Below, piece by piece: positions 1 through 10,860 of a stretch of DNA of 64,000 bases (positions are counted from its first letter, which is position 1; the number at the start of each line of letters is the position of its first letter). A model generated the notes under the pieces. The model was not told where the DNA came from. It worked only from the letters and a program-made list of their open reading frames with translations, and made no database searches. The stretch is from NCBI GenBank assembly GCA_019973155.2, contig BPQB01000005.1, positions 925,384 through 989,383 on the forward strand. Reading direction: 5' to 3'. The DNA comes from Phanerochaete sordida. Taxonomy: Eukaryota; Basidiomycota; Agaricomycetes; Polyporales; Phanerochaetaceae. Made by a program: the position numbers and the translations under genes.

Positions 1-23
1 TCCATCAGCGGGTAACATGACAG

Positions 24-1010
24 AAGCCTTTGACGGGGCCCCAGTACTGCGCCTGTCGGACGACGCAGCCGAACTGGCCAACCTCCTTGAACTCCTCTAC
101 AACACTGTGTAAGTTTTCACCAGGTGGCCCCGGAGGCGCTGCTGTGCGATGCTGATCAGCCAGCGGCCGGCCTTGCAGAACGGTCTCACTCCAGAGGCTT
201 GATCCGAGCTCCCCGCTGCGCGCCATGGGCGTCCTCCGGCTGGCGACAAAATACGCCATGGACCCTCTCCGGAAGATCATCATGCACTGCATCCAGGCCG
301 ACTGGCCGCAGACGCTGCAGGAGTGGGACTACCTCCAGTCCTCGATCGCACACGCACGCGAGCTCAAGCACGTCGCCGCGCCGACGATGCTCATCGACCA
401 GGGCGCGGAGAGCGCAGGCGTCCCGCGCGGCGCGTACATCGACGACTCGTACCCGGAGCCCGCGAGCGCGATCCGGCTCGCGGGCGAGTTCGGCCTGCCG
501 GGCGTGCTGCCCGCCGCGTTCTACCAGCTCGCGATCACCGACCCGAGCGCGGACTGGGACGAGTACCGGGACGGGAGCGACGCGGGCGCGGCGTGGGAGC
601 ACCAGTGCGCGCTCGCGAACGGCGGGCGCACGGCGCGCTGGGGCATGCTCGAGCGCGGGGACCTCATGCGCTTCCTGCGCGGGCGCACGAAGCTCGACGA
701 GTGGCTCAGCGACGTCGAGGACGCGCTCACGTCGTTCCTCGGCACGGCCGAGTGCGTCGACGCCTTCCACTGCGAGCGCGAGCGCGGGAACTGCCGCCGG
801 CAGTTCCTCCTCGAGGGCCCCGGCCGCACGCGCCCGTTCGACCCGCTCTACGCGACGCGGCACCTGCTCAACGTCATCCCCCACTACCAGCTCTGCGGCG
901 CGTGCGCGCGCCACATACGGAGCGAACTGCTGCGGGTCCGGCAGGAGATCTGGGACGAGATCCCGACCATGTTCAACCTTTCCATGGCCTCTTCTTCATC
1001 GACATCATGA
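24..1010 (+). CDS. BTB/POZ domain protein, 5' end missing
   Basis: Two visible exons, 24-108 and 179-1010, joined across an intron with a GTAAGT donor and TTGCAG acceptor; an earlier exon lies outside the window because 21-23 is a CAG acceptor. The first exon reads FDGAPVLRLSDDAAEL and the second continues GVLRLATKYAMDPLRK. These match the end of the BTB fold and the following helix in the large basidiomycete BTB family, whose members usually start with a D-x-x-F-x-V-H-xx-L core that is not visible here. The C-terminal ~230 residues carry paired cysteines (CGACARH near the end), typical of that family. BTB domains dimerise and often recruit cullin-3 ligases, but the family in basidiomycetes is mostly uncharacterised. 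Product class is well supported; target and function are unknown. Confidence 0.8.
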
Positions 1011-1821
1011 CTCGGACATCTGCCTGTGAGTTGTATCACGCATATATACCCCACAACTGCTGTACCCTTAGCGTGCATGTAGTCGCAACCGTCTCGTGTC
1101 TGCAAAATTATGGTAGACTTGTACAGTAACTAGCATCCTCGTACATGTTACAGCTTGGAACCTTTCCCAAACTTCTATGTAGCATCTACGTTATCGATTC
1201 TTGGTTGTATACATCTTGGCTTGGGCACAGGGTCTCGGTAATAACTAGCTCAATACAAACTCTTGAACGGATTCAACCCGACCTACCAGACACTCGTTGA
1301 CGCGATGATGACTTCACATTCACGCTAAGACTTACACGGGTATAAGAAAACAACAGATTACAATCGAAATTGTAGAGGACATGCGAGCACGATCCAATGT
1401 GAAGGAAAGAGGGTGGGGTATTTCAATACGCAAAGAGTATCACCGGATCGACTATTAGGAGTGACTGACAACGGATGCGCGAGTTACGAGCCTAGTAGGA
1501 GAGCGTGCGGTCATCATATGGAGGAGAGGAACAGCGCCAACAGACAGACTCCCCGATGCTACTATAAACAGGCACCGGCAGCGCCGTCCGTTGTAATAAC
1601 CCGTCATCGTAAAGTAAGAGTGGTGCTGGGGGAATAACGGAAGAGGGGAAAGACATGAGAACAGCGGCGGCCTGAAAGAGAAGGGGAATCGCATGGGCAA
1701 AATCCAGGAAACCGAAGATAAGCTGTAGACACGAGAAAGGGGCATTAGAGCGATGAGGCAGTCGTGAAGGGTCATCAAAGAGAAGAGAAAAGAAAGAGAG
1801 CGCATCGCGGGTATCTAGCGC
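1011..1821. other. Intergenic, convergent 3' regions
   Basis: About 0.8 kb between two convergent genes. It is richer in A/T than the flanking coding DNA and shows no open frame with a recognisable protein or splice pattern. No RNA gene was seen. Confidence 0.6.
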
Positions 1822-3039
1822 TTATGCAGCGGCGGCGACCTGAGGCGCAGCGGCGGGAGCCTCGACCTTGGGCTCTTCCGTCGCGGCTGGTGCCTCAGCG
1901 GCGGGTGCGGGCGCAGCCTCCTCAGCGGCAGGGTTCTCCAGGGGAGCGACGGGGGCCGGCTCCTCGATCTTGGGGGGCGCGTCCTCAGCCTCGGTGACCT
2001 TGGGGGGAACAGAGGGCTCCTTGGGCTTTGACTTGAAGAAGTCACCGACACGCGCAGACAGGCGACGGCCGACCTTGGGGGACTTGGGCTTCTCCTCCTT
2101 CTTCTCTTCCTTCTGCAGGGTCACTCGATCAGTCGTCATGCTTACAGATTGATGGGCGTCAACATACCTTCTCCTCCTTGGGGGCCTCAGCAGCAGGGGC
2201 CGGCGCAGCCTCAGCAGGTGCGGCCTCGGTCTCCTCAGCCGCAGGAGCAGCAGTGGTCTCGCTGGAAACAATCTTCAGCTGATGTTCCGCGATTCGCAAC
2301 GAACAGAAAACTTACGTCTCCTTCGCAGGCTCGGCGGCAGCAACCTCCTCAGCAGGTGCGGGGGTGGGCTCAGCAGGAGCCTCGACCGCCGCCTCCTCCG
2401 CGGGCGCAGCCTCCTTGGGTGCCTCCTCAGCAGCAGGGGCGGGAGCGGGGGCAGGCTGGAACAAAGCGCATTAGAAATCATTTCAAAAATCTCGCGCGCA
2501 GATGCCCACCTCCTCCTTCTTCTCGGTCTTCTTCTTCTCGACCTTCTCCTTCACCTTCTTCTCAGTCTTCTTCTCACCGTTCTTGAAGGGAGCAAGAATC
2601 TTGGCGAGGAAACCGGGGCTCTTGGGCCTCTCCGGCTTCTCTTCCTTCTTGGGGGCCTCCTCGGCCTGGGTTGAGGGTTAGGAACACGTTGTACCTGCAC
2701 ATGACAGTAAGCACGTACGGGCTTTGCCTCCTCGGTTGCGGGGGCAGGCTCGGCGGGGGCAGCGGGGGTCTCGGCGGCTGCCTCAGTGGTAGCGGGAGCA
2801 GCGGCAGCGGGCTCCTGCAAAGCGATGTTAGACGTGTCGAAAGACCAGTCACGCGACATTTCGGCGCTCACCTCAACCTTGGCCTCCTCAGCGGGAGCCT
2901 CGGTGGTAGCAGGAGCCGCCTCCTCAGCCTTGGGCTCCTCGACCGCGGCGGCGGCGGGAGCGGGCTCAGCAGCGGGTGTCTCGATGGGCTTGACCTCCTC
3001 GACGGGAGCAGCAGCGACGGTCTCAGCAGGGGCAGACAT
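1822..3039 (-). CDS. Ala/Glu/Pro/Lys-rich disordered protein, 6 exons
   Basis: Exons (reverse strand) 3039-2872, 2814-2719, 2665-2510, 2455-2316, 2261-2168 and 2112-1822 join to 314 codons; every intron is 53-57 nt with GT-AG ends. The protein is almost entirely A, E, P, K and T in PAEEA/EAPAE-like runs, so it is probably intrinsically disordered. Two short ordered-looking modules stand out: GFLAKILAPFKNGEKK at residues 106-121, which can form a basic amphipathic helix, and VGRRLSARVGDFFKSKPKE at about 232-250. A run of EKK repeats lies between them. I do not recognise a named family. A cytoplasmic, abundant or membrane-peripheral role is only a guess from composition. The start is the first ATG of the first exon and precedes the acidic repeats directly. 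Confidence 0.75.
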
Positions 3040-4171
3040 TACGAATAACTAAAGAAGTGTCGTGAGCTGAATGAAGAGAGCGCGTTAGCTGGGACTTGTT
3101 TGAAGGCAACAAAAGGGGTCGTCAGGAAAGCGTCGCGAGGACGACTGAAGGGCTGAGGAGGGTGTGGAAGGCGTGGAGGAGAGGAAAATACGCACGATAA
3201 TGGGTATGGGCTGAGAAGAGAGAGACGGGCAGGGCTGGCCTATGCCTGAGGCAAGAAAGGGAGCGAGACGAGAGAGGAAGAGATAGGGAAGGAGCAAGAA
3301 CACGGCGCCCTACTTATCCCAAAATGTGCAGGTCACAAACAAGGCGAAACAACGCCTCTCACACGCTAAACCCCCTTTCGGCCATCTCCCGTCTCGCATT
3401 GACGACACCGACACTGACTCGACTGCCCCCGCTGCCCTTCCAGGCTCTTCCAGGGCCTCTGCGCGCTGCTCGCCGTGCCCTCAGCATTATCTCTCGCATT
3501 TTCTGGCATTTTGGGAGGTGCTGTACAGCTGCTGGAAAAAAAGGATCCCTCGTGGGACATCAATTGTCGTCAGGTGCGAGACCGACAGCAGTGTTCTAGC
3601 GCGGATCGCGAATCACAGCGGTATCAAGCTCCGCCAACACTTTATGCCTTGGCCTCGTCAAAAAGGCCTCGCCTGGCGCCGCGAGCAGCCTCTGCACGCT
3701 GCACGGCCGCGCGTTGAGCCAGCAAGGCGCCGCCAGCGTGCGCCCTCGCAGCGCGGACGCTGTCCCAGGCCGTCGCGTTGCACTGGGCAACGGGGAAGGC
3801 GCACCGTTTCAGACGCTCTGGGCCGATCGCTTGTTCCGTTCTTCCCACGCACCGTGTTTTGGGTCCGCGTCGCATCAGAAGACGTCGGCCATAAAAGAAG
3901 CCATTACGTCGACGCGCCCGCGACCGCCCACAGCGAGCTCGACGTCTGCCTCTTCGCCCGCACTCCCGCTCGCGTCCTCCACAGGCAGCTTCTGCGACAT
4001 CCACCGACGGCCCCAATGCCCCCACAACAATGCCTCCTCGTGCCATCCGCGGTCGACCCACCAAAGCTTATATCTGCAGCGGCTCCTGCACCCTGATGCC
4101 AGTACCCCAGCTCTCTGGGTACCTTATATCCCTGCGGCGACCCCCAGCTCTCGCCCTAGCAGACTCTCGCC
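3040..4171. other. Divergent intergenic region
   Basis: About 1.1 kb between two divergently transcribed genes, presumably holding both promoters. The half nearest the left gene is purine/pyrimidine skewed (GA-rich on the plus strand). A weak TATA-like TTATAT lies at about 4068, some 100 nt before the next start codon. No convincing coding exon was found. Confidence 0.5.
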
Positions 4172-5148
4172 ATGCTCTGGATCGTCGCACCCGTCCTCGC
4201 CTTCGCAGCCTTTCTCCTCTTGCTCCTTGCCTCGCTTTCGGTGCCCATCACCCACAGCATCTACCTCATCCGCCTCACCGGACACACCGCCATCCCCTAC
4301 CTCGACGCCTCCGCGACCAGCGCCGTGCGCTTTGGAGTCTGGGGCTACTGCATTACAGCCTTTGATCTCTCGTGAGCGCATCTTTCCGTAGTTCATCCGC
4401 CGTCACCCTCTGACGCATTCAATTCCAATATGCGTACGTGTATCGCGCACTGAATCTGTCTGCTGCTGCCCCATCCCGGCATGTGGTGACCCTGCAGTCT
4501 CGGCAACGTACACGATGATACTCCCGGCTTCTGTTCCCCACCCAGACTCGGCTACAAATTTGACAGCACCGTGCAGGCAGCGCTGAATGCCAACGGAGTC
4601 AATGTGAAAGCCATGAACAGGTCTCTAACTGCGCTGCTGGTTCTGCACCCCATTAGTGCGTCGCGGGCAGGGTTTGGTCTTATCCAGACGCTCACAGGTC
4701 ATCCCCCGCAGCATGTGGCTTTGCTTTCCTAACCTTGTTGCTCTCGCTGTCCGTGGTGCGCCGGCACGGCGCCATCTCACGCGGCGCGTCCTTCCTCACG
4801 TTCACCGTGGGGCTCTTCGCGTCGCTTCTCACGGGCTTCCTGTTCACCCTCGACGTCGTGTTCGTCGCGATCTCCATGCACGACGTCAAGAAGAACACGA
4901 ACGGGCAGGTCACAGGCGCGTTCGGGGCTGTCGTGCGTCGCTCCCCGCGCTCCGGCACATGACGCAGCTGACCGCGAAGCTTGCGCACAGACGTGGATGG
5001 TGCTCGCCGCGGCCCTGCTGCTCAAGGGCGCGCTCGTCAGCACGTGCGTCACGCTCGCGCGCACGAAGCGCAAGCCGCGGTGCGTCCCCGCGCGCCGGAC
5101 GCGCCTCTGCCCGTTGCTCACGGACGCCACAGCGGCGTGCGCTACTAG
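4172..5148 (+). CDS. SUR7/PalI family four-helix membrane protein
   Basis: Exons 4172-4371, 4498-4655, 4712-4932, 4991-5079 and 5133-5148 give 227 residues. The N-terminus (MLWIVAPVLAFAAFLLLLLA) is a transmembrane helix; three more follow: LTALLVLHPITCGFAFLTLL, the FTVGLFASLLTGFLFTLDVV stretch and TWMVLAAALLLKGALVS. Between helices 1 and 2 lies RFGVWGYC and, after the first intron, LGNVHDDTPGFCSPPRLGYK, the cysteine-bearing extracellular loop seen in PalI-like proteins. Family members act at the plasma membrane in eisosomes (SUR7) or ambient-pH sensing (PalI/Rim9); which applies here cannot be told. The fourth and fifth exons are less certain: if the 5080-5132 intron is not spliced, the frame runs on in low-quality sequence to 5527. 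The short ending KRKPRGVRY is preferred. Confidence 0.8.
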
Positions 5149-5959
5149 CGGCCCGCGCACGCCTGCCCGCTGGCGTGTGACGACAGCGGCGCCGTTTGCC
5201 ACGGATCGGCACGCGGCGCCTCGCTGCCAGCGGGCCACATGCACCGCACGTCTGCGCGGTTCTGACACCTTCTTACATCATATGTGCTCGGGCGTGGCTC
5301 ATGCGCTCGTGCTCCCTTCTCTTTCTGTGCGCGTGGGCGCGTCCCTTCTATCCCGCGATGCGGCGTGTATCATATGTACTCTACCGGAATGTATCTTGCG
5401 AAGACCTAGAACTTTGGACCCCAATAAAATCCTCAGCGAGCTCGAGCCTCGGCCGCGCTTGGCGGCGACGCAGTGCACTCGTGCGCTCTCGCGGAAGAAG
5501 CTGCACTGCAGCAGCCACATGTGTTGAACCATAATGAACTGGCGGAACCTTCACGACCGGAGAGCGCACGCCTGCTTCGGCGACGGGTAATCATGCGCGG
5601 AGACGGAAGAGGCGCACCCGCTCTCGGAGGTGGCAACGGGCGCCCGCAGCCTAGGGACTGACCCGCGTCCCAGCCCGGCGAGCGACTCGCGCACCGGGGT
5701 GTCCCATCGCGGACGCTGCGGAGGGCGCGCCGCCGGGGCGCCGTGCGCCTGCGGTGCCAGACACACCGAGCTTAATGAAAACACAAACGCCGTGCACAGC
5801 GTCCGTCTCCCGCACGCGCCGCCGCGCTGTGCAGGCGGCACGCGAGCGCCACACGGCGCCGGACGCCGCCCCAGGGCCCCCAGGCGCGCCGGCGCACACA
5901 CTCGGCACAGACACACACGATACGAGAGATGAAACCACGATGTCTATTGCGGCGACGGA
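5149..5959. other. Intergenic, convergent 3' regions
   Basis: About 0.8 kb between the membrane-protein gene and NOP2, which converge. An AATAAA at about 5423 could serve 3' end formation of the left gene. Open frames here have the skewed composition of chance frames in GC-rich DNA and no family resemblance. Confidence 0.5.
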
Positions 5960-8325
5960 TCACGCTGCTGCCGGGACAGCTTTTGGGCGCGCAGACACGC
6001 GCAGGCCCTTGGCCTTCATGCTCTTCCGCTTCATGCCCTCCTTCGCCTCTGCAGACTGCGGTCAGCACCGGTCGCGCCACAGACGAGACGGCTCGGAACG
6101 CACCCTCGATGATCGCCTTGTCAGCCTCGTCGTCGAACGCGAACGCGGGCGCGGTGTCGCCGTCCTCGGCGCCGCCCGCCTGCTGCGCGCCCGCGGGCTT
6201 CTTCGTGCGCTTCTCGACCTTGAACTTGGCGACGAAGAAGCCGTCCATGTTGTGCACGTGCGGGTAGAAGCGGCGCGTCATGCTCACGCGCGGGTCGAAC
6301 GTCTTCCCGCGGAAGCTCTTGAAGCCGGGCACGCCGAACTCGAGCCCGGTCTCGACGAGCTTCACGTTCGGCCGCTTGCGCAGCGCGTAGTCCACGACCG
6401 CCTCGTTCTCGTCGACCGTCACCGAGCACGTCGAGTACACGAGGTACCCGCCCGTCTTGCTGTCCGGCTGCACGCTGTCGATCGCGCACAGGATGAGCTG
6501 CTTCTGCAGGTGCGAGAGCAGCGTGAAGTCGCGCTCGGACTGTGGGGCGCGGATGAGCGTCAGACGATCCAAAGGACAGAAATGCAACGTACCTTGTTGG
6601 TCTTCACGCTAGCGTCCTTGCTGATGACACCCGTACCACTGCACGGCGCATCGAGGAGGACACGGTCGAAGCCACCCATCACCTTGGGGAACTCCCGCCC
6701 ATCGTACGAGCACACCACGACGTTCTTGCACCCGAGACGGTGCACGTTCGCCGTGAGACTCTTCGTGCGCGCCTTGTTGAGCTCGTTCGCGAAGATGACA
6801 CCCGTGTTCTGCATGAGCGCCGCCATGTGCGTCGTCTTCCCGCCGGGCGCGCTCGCCATGTCGAGGACGCGTTCGCCGGGCTGCGGGCCGAGCGCGATGA
6901 CGGGCAGGAACGACGACGCGGCCTGGAGCATGTAGTGCCCCGCGAGGTACTCGGGCGTCGCGCCGATCGGGACGCTGCTCTCGAACACTTGCAGCCCGAC
7001 GTTCGTCCACTTGCCGATCGGCTCGAGGTTCACGCCGCGGTTGACGAGGGCCTGCGCGAGGTCGCGTCTGCGTGTGCGCAGCGTGTTCGTGCGAATGGTC
7101 ACGGGACGAGGGACCTCGTTTGCCTCGAAGAACTCGATGGCCTCGGACACGGGGAAGAGTTGGAATAGTTTGTCGGTCAGGAACTCGTTGTAGCCGTAGT
7201 AGTTTGCAATGTCGGACATGAGCTGCGCCACATACTCCGCTCTTGACCTGCAAGGATAGAATTCAGCTACGGCAGCAGTCAAAAATCAGCGGAAGGGGCG
7301 TACCGTCCCTTCGCAGCCCGCTTCTTGAAGTTGTTCAAGACACTGACGCACTCCCGCATCCGCCTCTGGACAACGTGCAGCTGGGGGCCACCAGCATTTT
7401 TCTCCTCTTCCCGCTCCTCAGCAGTCGGCAGCTGGAACTCCCCGCCGTCGGCCTCATCCGCGTCCTCGTCCATGTCCTCGTCTGCGAGCTCTTCGTCGCT
7501 CGCTTGCTCTGCCTGGCGCATTTCTTCGGCGTCGAGCTCAGCTTCGCGTGCAGCCCTGGCGTCGAGAGCCCGCGAGCGGGCCTCCATGTTCGCCATTGTG
7601 ATGGGCCCGTCCTCATCATCCTCTTCTTCATCATCGTCAGAGGCGTCCGAGCCTGTGGGTATGATTTTCGCAGGACGCTCCTGCTGCTTCGACCGCTTGC
7701 CTCTGAGGCGCACCGGCGCAGCTTCTTCCTCATCTTCTTCGTCCGAGCCGAGGTCAAGCTCCTGCACGGGTCCACGAAGAGACTCAAATCTATGACTAGT
7801 ATTTATAAGGTTGTAAAAGAAGAGTAAGAAGTGAACACGCACTCATCATCTTCGGCTTCCACATCGAACTCATCCAAGTCCTCGAGGTCGCCTTCCTCAT
7901 CGCTGTCGCGGAACAGGGATCTACACGAAAGGGTGAATAAATAGCACAATATGAATGGCTCCACGAACGCACTTTGCCTCGGCCTTGGTGTCGAAGTCTT
8001 CGTCGACATCCTCCCAGCCCTCGCTGCTCCCGCCCTGCATAAGCTCGTCCTCGTCCCCGTCCTCATCCTCGCTCTCCTGCACCTTCTTCGCCGCCTTCGT
8101 CGGCGCCTTGCCCTTCTTCTCCACACCCTTCTTCGCCAGCGCCTTCGGCGCGCCCTTGCCCTTCTTCACGTCGGCCTCGCGCAGCTTCTTCGCAGGCCTT
8201 TTGGGCGCATCGTCGTCGCCGTCCGCCTTGCGCTTGCCGAGCTTCTTCGCGGACGGCCGCGCGCCGGCGTGCGCGTCCTCGAGGGGCTCGGGTGCGCCCT
8301 GCTTGTTCTTCGCGCGTCGACCCAT
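5960..8325 (-). CDS. NOP2: 25S rRNA (cytosine-C5)-methyltransferase NOP2
   Basis: Exons (reverse strand) 8325-7973, 7920-7843, 7789-7304, 7247-6593, 6539-6104 and 6048-5960 give 698 residues. The N-terminal ~280 residues are Lys-rich then Asp/Glu-rich (DASDDDEEEDDEDG), the usual nucleolar acidic arm. The RsmB/NOL1/NOP2 SAM fold follows: motif I DMASAPGGKT at 435-444, motif IV DAPCSGTG with Cys508, and motif VI YSTCSV with catalytic Cys562. The enzyme makes m5C in the large-subunit rRNA and is also needed for 60S assembly in the nucleolus. The tail ends in a short basic KRKSMKAKGLR segment. Length is close to other fungal Nop2 proteins. The start ATG opens directly into a basic Arg/Lys stretch as in homologues. 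Confidence 0.95.
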
Positions 8326-8778
8326 GCTCGTGCTGTGTCAAATGCGTGCGGGAGGGCGGGAGCACGAGAAATGGCGGGAGGCGCCCGTGCGCTCTGCAGG
8401 AAGAATTTTGGTGATGGCGCCCGGTTTGGCAGGCGCTGTGGATCGGCGGCTTCGTGGCGCTCTGCGCTCTGCGCGGGCTCGCTCAGGCTGTCACGCGAGG
8501 ACGTGGAAACGGAAAGGGCGTGCGTGGTTCGATTCACAGACAAAATAGAAGACATGAGAAGTATGCGTAGAAATACAGCAGATATGCGGACACAGTCACA
8601 GCACAGCCCATAAATACAAGCGCAGACATGCAGTAGCAGTCATTTTTGAGGCCAAGTCGAGCCGTGATCAGACAGTCGCCAGGACTGTGATGGCTAGTAG
8701 ACAATGTGGCACTGTGTAGGAGATCAGCTGGGCGGTCGCGTAGGTAGGCGAGGAATGTGGCGCACCTTTTCAGGGAAT
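8326..8778. other. Intergenic, NOP2 upstream region
   Basis: About 450 nt separating NOP2 from the 3' end of the small gene to its right; both are on the reverse strand. It should hold the NOP2 promoter. No TATA box or coding exon was evident. Confidence 0.5.
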
Positions 8779-8943
8779 CTAGCGGAAGGGGCAGTCGGGA
8801 GAGTGCTTGCCGCGCCAGCCGCAGTGGCAGCACTGGGGTTCGTTGCTGCTGCCAGAGTTGACAGGAGCACTGACGTCGGCGGCGGCAGCGTTGACGGGGA
8901 CGGCGGAGCCGTTGGCAGTAGCAAAGGTGGCGATAGTGCACAT
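8779..8943 (-). CDS. 54-residue protein with C-terminal zinc-knuckle-like motif
   Basis: A single uninterrupted frame of 54 codons plus stop. The N-terminal two thirds is Ala/Ser/Val/Asn-rich and looks unstructured (MCTIATFATANGSAVPVN). The end is CCHCGWRGKHSPDCPFR: Cys38, Cys41, His47 and Cys51 give C-x2-C-x5-H-x3-C, one residue off the classic C-x2-C-x4-H-x4-C zinc knuckle and keeping its G, D-C-P context. A zinc-binding, nucleic-acid or protein contact role is therefore plausible but inferred. There is no signal peptide or membrane helix. Support for a real gene is a strong TATATATA at 9055-9062, about 110 nt upstream, ATG context CATAGTTG-like on the opposite strand, and a self-contained motif at the very C-terminus. 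I know no named family; a cysteine-rich metallothionein-like role is an alternative. Confidence 0.6.
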   Translation of the reverse strand: MCTIATFATANGSAVPVNAAAADVSAPVNSGSSNEPQCCHCGWRGKHSPDCPFR

Positions 8944-9054
8944 AGTTGAAAGTAGTGAGGTTTTTGGGTGGAAGAGTAGTGCGAGGCCTTTTGAAGTGAC
9001 TTGAGAGGTGAGATGCGAGGGGATGAGGAGGATGGGAGGTGCAGAATGTGCAGG

Positions 9055-9062
9055 TATATATA
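9055..9062 (-). promoter_or_regulatory. TATA box of the 54-residue gene
   Basis: TATATATA, read on the reverse strand within CCAAGGGTATATATACCTG, lies 112 nt upstream of the ATG at 8943. The same extended motif, with two extra bases, precedes the secreted hydrolase gene that starts at 55203. Confidence 0.6.
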
Positions 9063-9933
9063 CCCTTGGGAGGTGAGGCAGGGCCGCCTTGTTGCACTGG
9101 GCCAACGAGCCGTGGCCCGCTCGCGCTTTAGAGACGCAATATACAAGGTATCCTTGCCCTTTCATGCGTGAAAGCGCAGCAGCCTGTGCTCGCTTGCGCT
9201 ACAAAGAGACAGACTCCGTAAAGGGCGGCCTGGGATGCGGTGGTCCGTGCATGTGCTGAGCCGAGGACAGTGGCCCTTGGGCGCGTTGTCATCTGACCGT
9301 GTCGCCAGAATGGCGGTGGGAAGAAGCCCAGAAAGCCCAAATGACGCCTACCGGGACAATGGCCTGTGCAGTTTCATGTGCAGCATGCCTCGTGTACGCG
9401 ATACCAGGACCCAGGAGACGAGCCATAAGAGGACAGCTTCGGGATCCCAACGATGTCGGCATCCCGCCGAGCAGCACTGTACCACGAAAGCGGAATACGG
9501 TCGCGTGGAAAGGCAGATTTTAGCGCAATCCATGACAGATGGAAGCCAGGGAGATGACATAGCCATATGCTTATCAGGTGTGGTATGTGGTTCCCAGGAC
9601 CATGACCCACAGTGCAGTCCCGTAGCGCAGCGGCCACGCGGCGATAAACAGGCCTAAAATCGAACAAATATTTACTGTTGTGAATTCCAGTCTTTGAGAT
9701 TTTGGAGAAAGAAACCAGTGCTTGCCTTGATATATTGCTATCCTGACACCTTGGCCAAATTTCTTTGGACCCAGAAAGCGTCGTCGTCGTGGCCGGAGCC
9801 AAGGAAGGTCGTCTCGGCGTCTATCACTCCCCTGCCGGAGGGTGATGTCACCGCACGAACCGCGAGCTTTGCCTGGAGCAGCGCGTGCTGCGCCTGCACG
9901 AACCCATCCTTCACCTTCACCGTCACCTGCACC
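9063..9933. other. Intergenic, divergent region
   Basis: About 0.9 kb between the TATA box of the small reverse-strand gene and the FUN14 gene. Several short chance frames exist on both strands but none has a consistent exon structure or recognisable motif. Confidence 0.5.
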
Positions 9934-10707
9934 ATGACGAGCCGGCCGCTGTGCTCGATGCCCTTCACGCTCACGCACCAGCTGCGCGCCTCCATCTTCA
10001 ACGCGCCGCGCGCACAGCTCCGCCGCTACGCCACGGGCACCAGCGCGTTCGCGAGGCCCAGCGTGCAGCCGTGGACGCTCCAGGCCCGCGCACACGTTGC
10101 GGCGCGCGGCGCAACGCGCACGTACGTCGGCGTCGCGACGCTCGGACTCGCGGGGTTCTCGTTCCTCGCGGCGCAGAAGCCGATCCACTGTGAACGTGAG
10201 CTGGCGGTGAACATGGCGTGGTGAAGCGTTGCTGACGTCTCCTAAGCAGCTGATCTGCCGCCGCAACCACATCCTCACACCGTGCCGACGCCTGGCGGCG
10301 AGCCGCTCCCGCCTCCGCCCCAGTCCTCGGTGAACGCCTACGAGCTGACGTTCGGGACTGTATGCGGCATCTGCGCGGGTGTCTTCGTCAAGAAAGGGGC
10401 GAAGGCTCTCGCGTTCGTTCTCGGAGGAGTGTTTGTGTTGCTCCAAGTTCGTTGGTCCTTTGGCGCCACGACATCCCCCACTGACTACGCCCCGCAGTAC
10501 TTTGGCTCTCTCAACCTCATTCGCATCGACTGGGCCCGCATGTCGAAGCGCTTCGAGAACCTGTTCTACACCACGGATGCGACTGGAGCGAAGAGAGCGC
10601 CGAGCGTCGGCTCGCTCGTTCGCTGGATCATCGACTTCTTGACCGCCGATTTCCAGCAGAGGGCGTCGTTCATTGCGGGCTTCGCACTGGGTATCAGGGT
10701 GGGGTAG
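9934..10707 (+). CDS. FUN14 family mitochondrial membrane protein
   Basis: Exons 9934-10195, 10250-10446 and 10498-10707 give 222 residues. The N-terminus is Arg/Ala/Ser-rich without acidic residues (RASIFNAPRAQLRRYATG), as expected for a mitochondrial presequence, and is followed by a hydrophobic helix TYVGVATLGLAGFSFLAA. The FUN14 core appears after a Pro-rich linker: AYELTFGTVCGICAGVFVKK, then KALAFVLGGVFVLLQ and the C-terminal amphipathic part with YFGSLNLIRIDW. FUN14 proteins sit in the mitochondrial outer membrane; animal FUNDC1 is a mitophagy receptor and yeast Fun14 affects mitochondrial lipids. No LIR-type YxxL was checked beyond inspection. The ATG at 9934 is chosen because the frame upstream lacks targeting character; a longer N-terminus cannot be excluded. 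Confidence 0.85.
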
Positions 10708-10860
10708 AGGACATAAATTGGATGTTGTACAACAGGACATGCTTGTTATGGATCTGTACTGTAGCTCCGGCTATCGTCTTGATCGATCTACTGCTACGTG
10801 CACGTCAGAACTAGCTGTCTTTACCATAGTTTTGAGATCGCCAGTGCTTCTAGACTCACG

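Noticed and set aside
186..914. Long reverse-strand and alternative-frame open frames overlapping the BTB gene
   Set aside because: They are Arg/Ala/Val-rich shadows produced by third-position G/C bias of the real forward gene.
8520..8545. GGTTCGATTCA resembling a tRNA B box
   Set aside because: No A box, cloverleaf stems or CCA-side pairing could be found in the upstream 60 nt.
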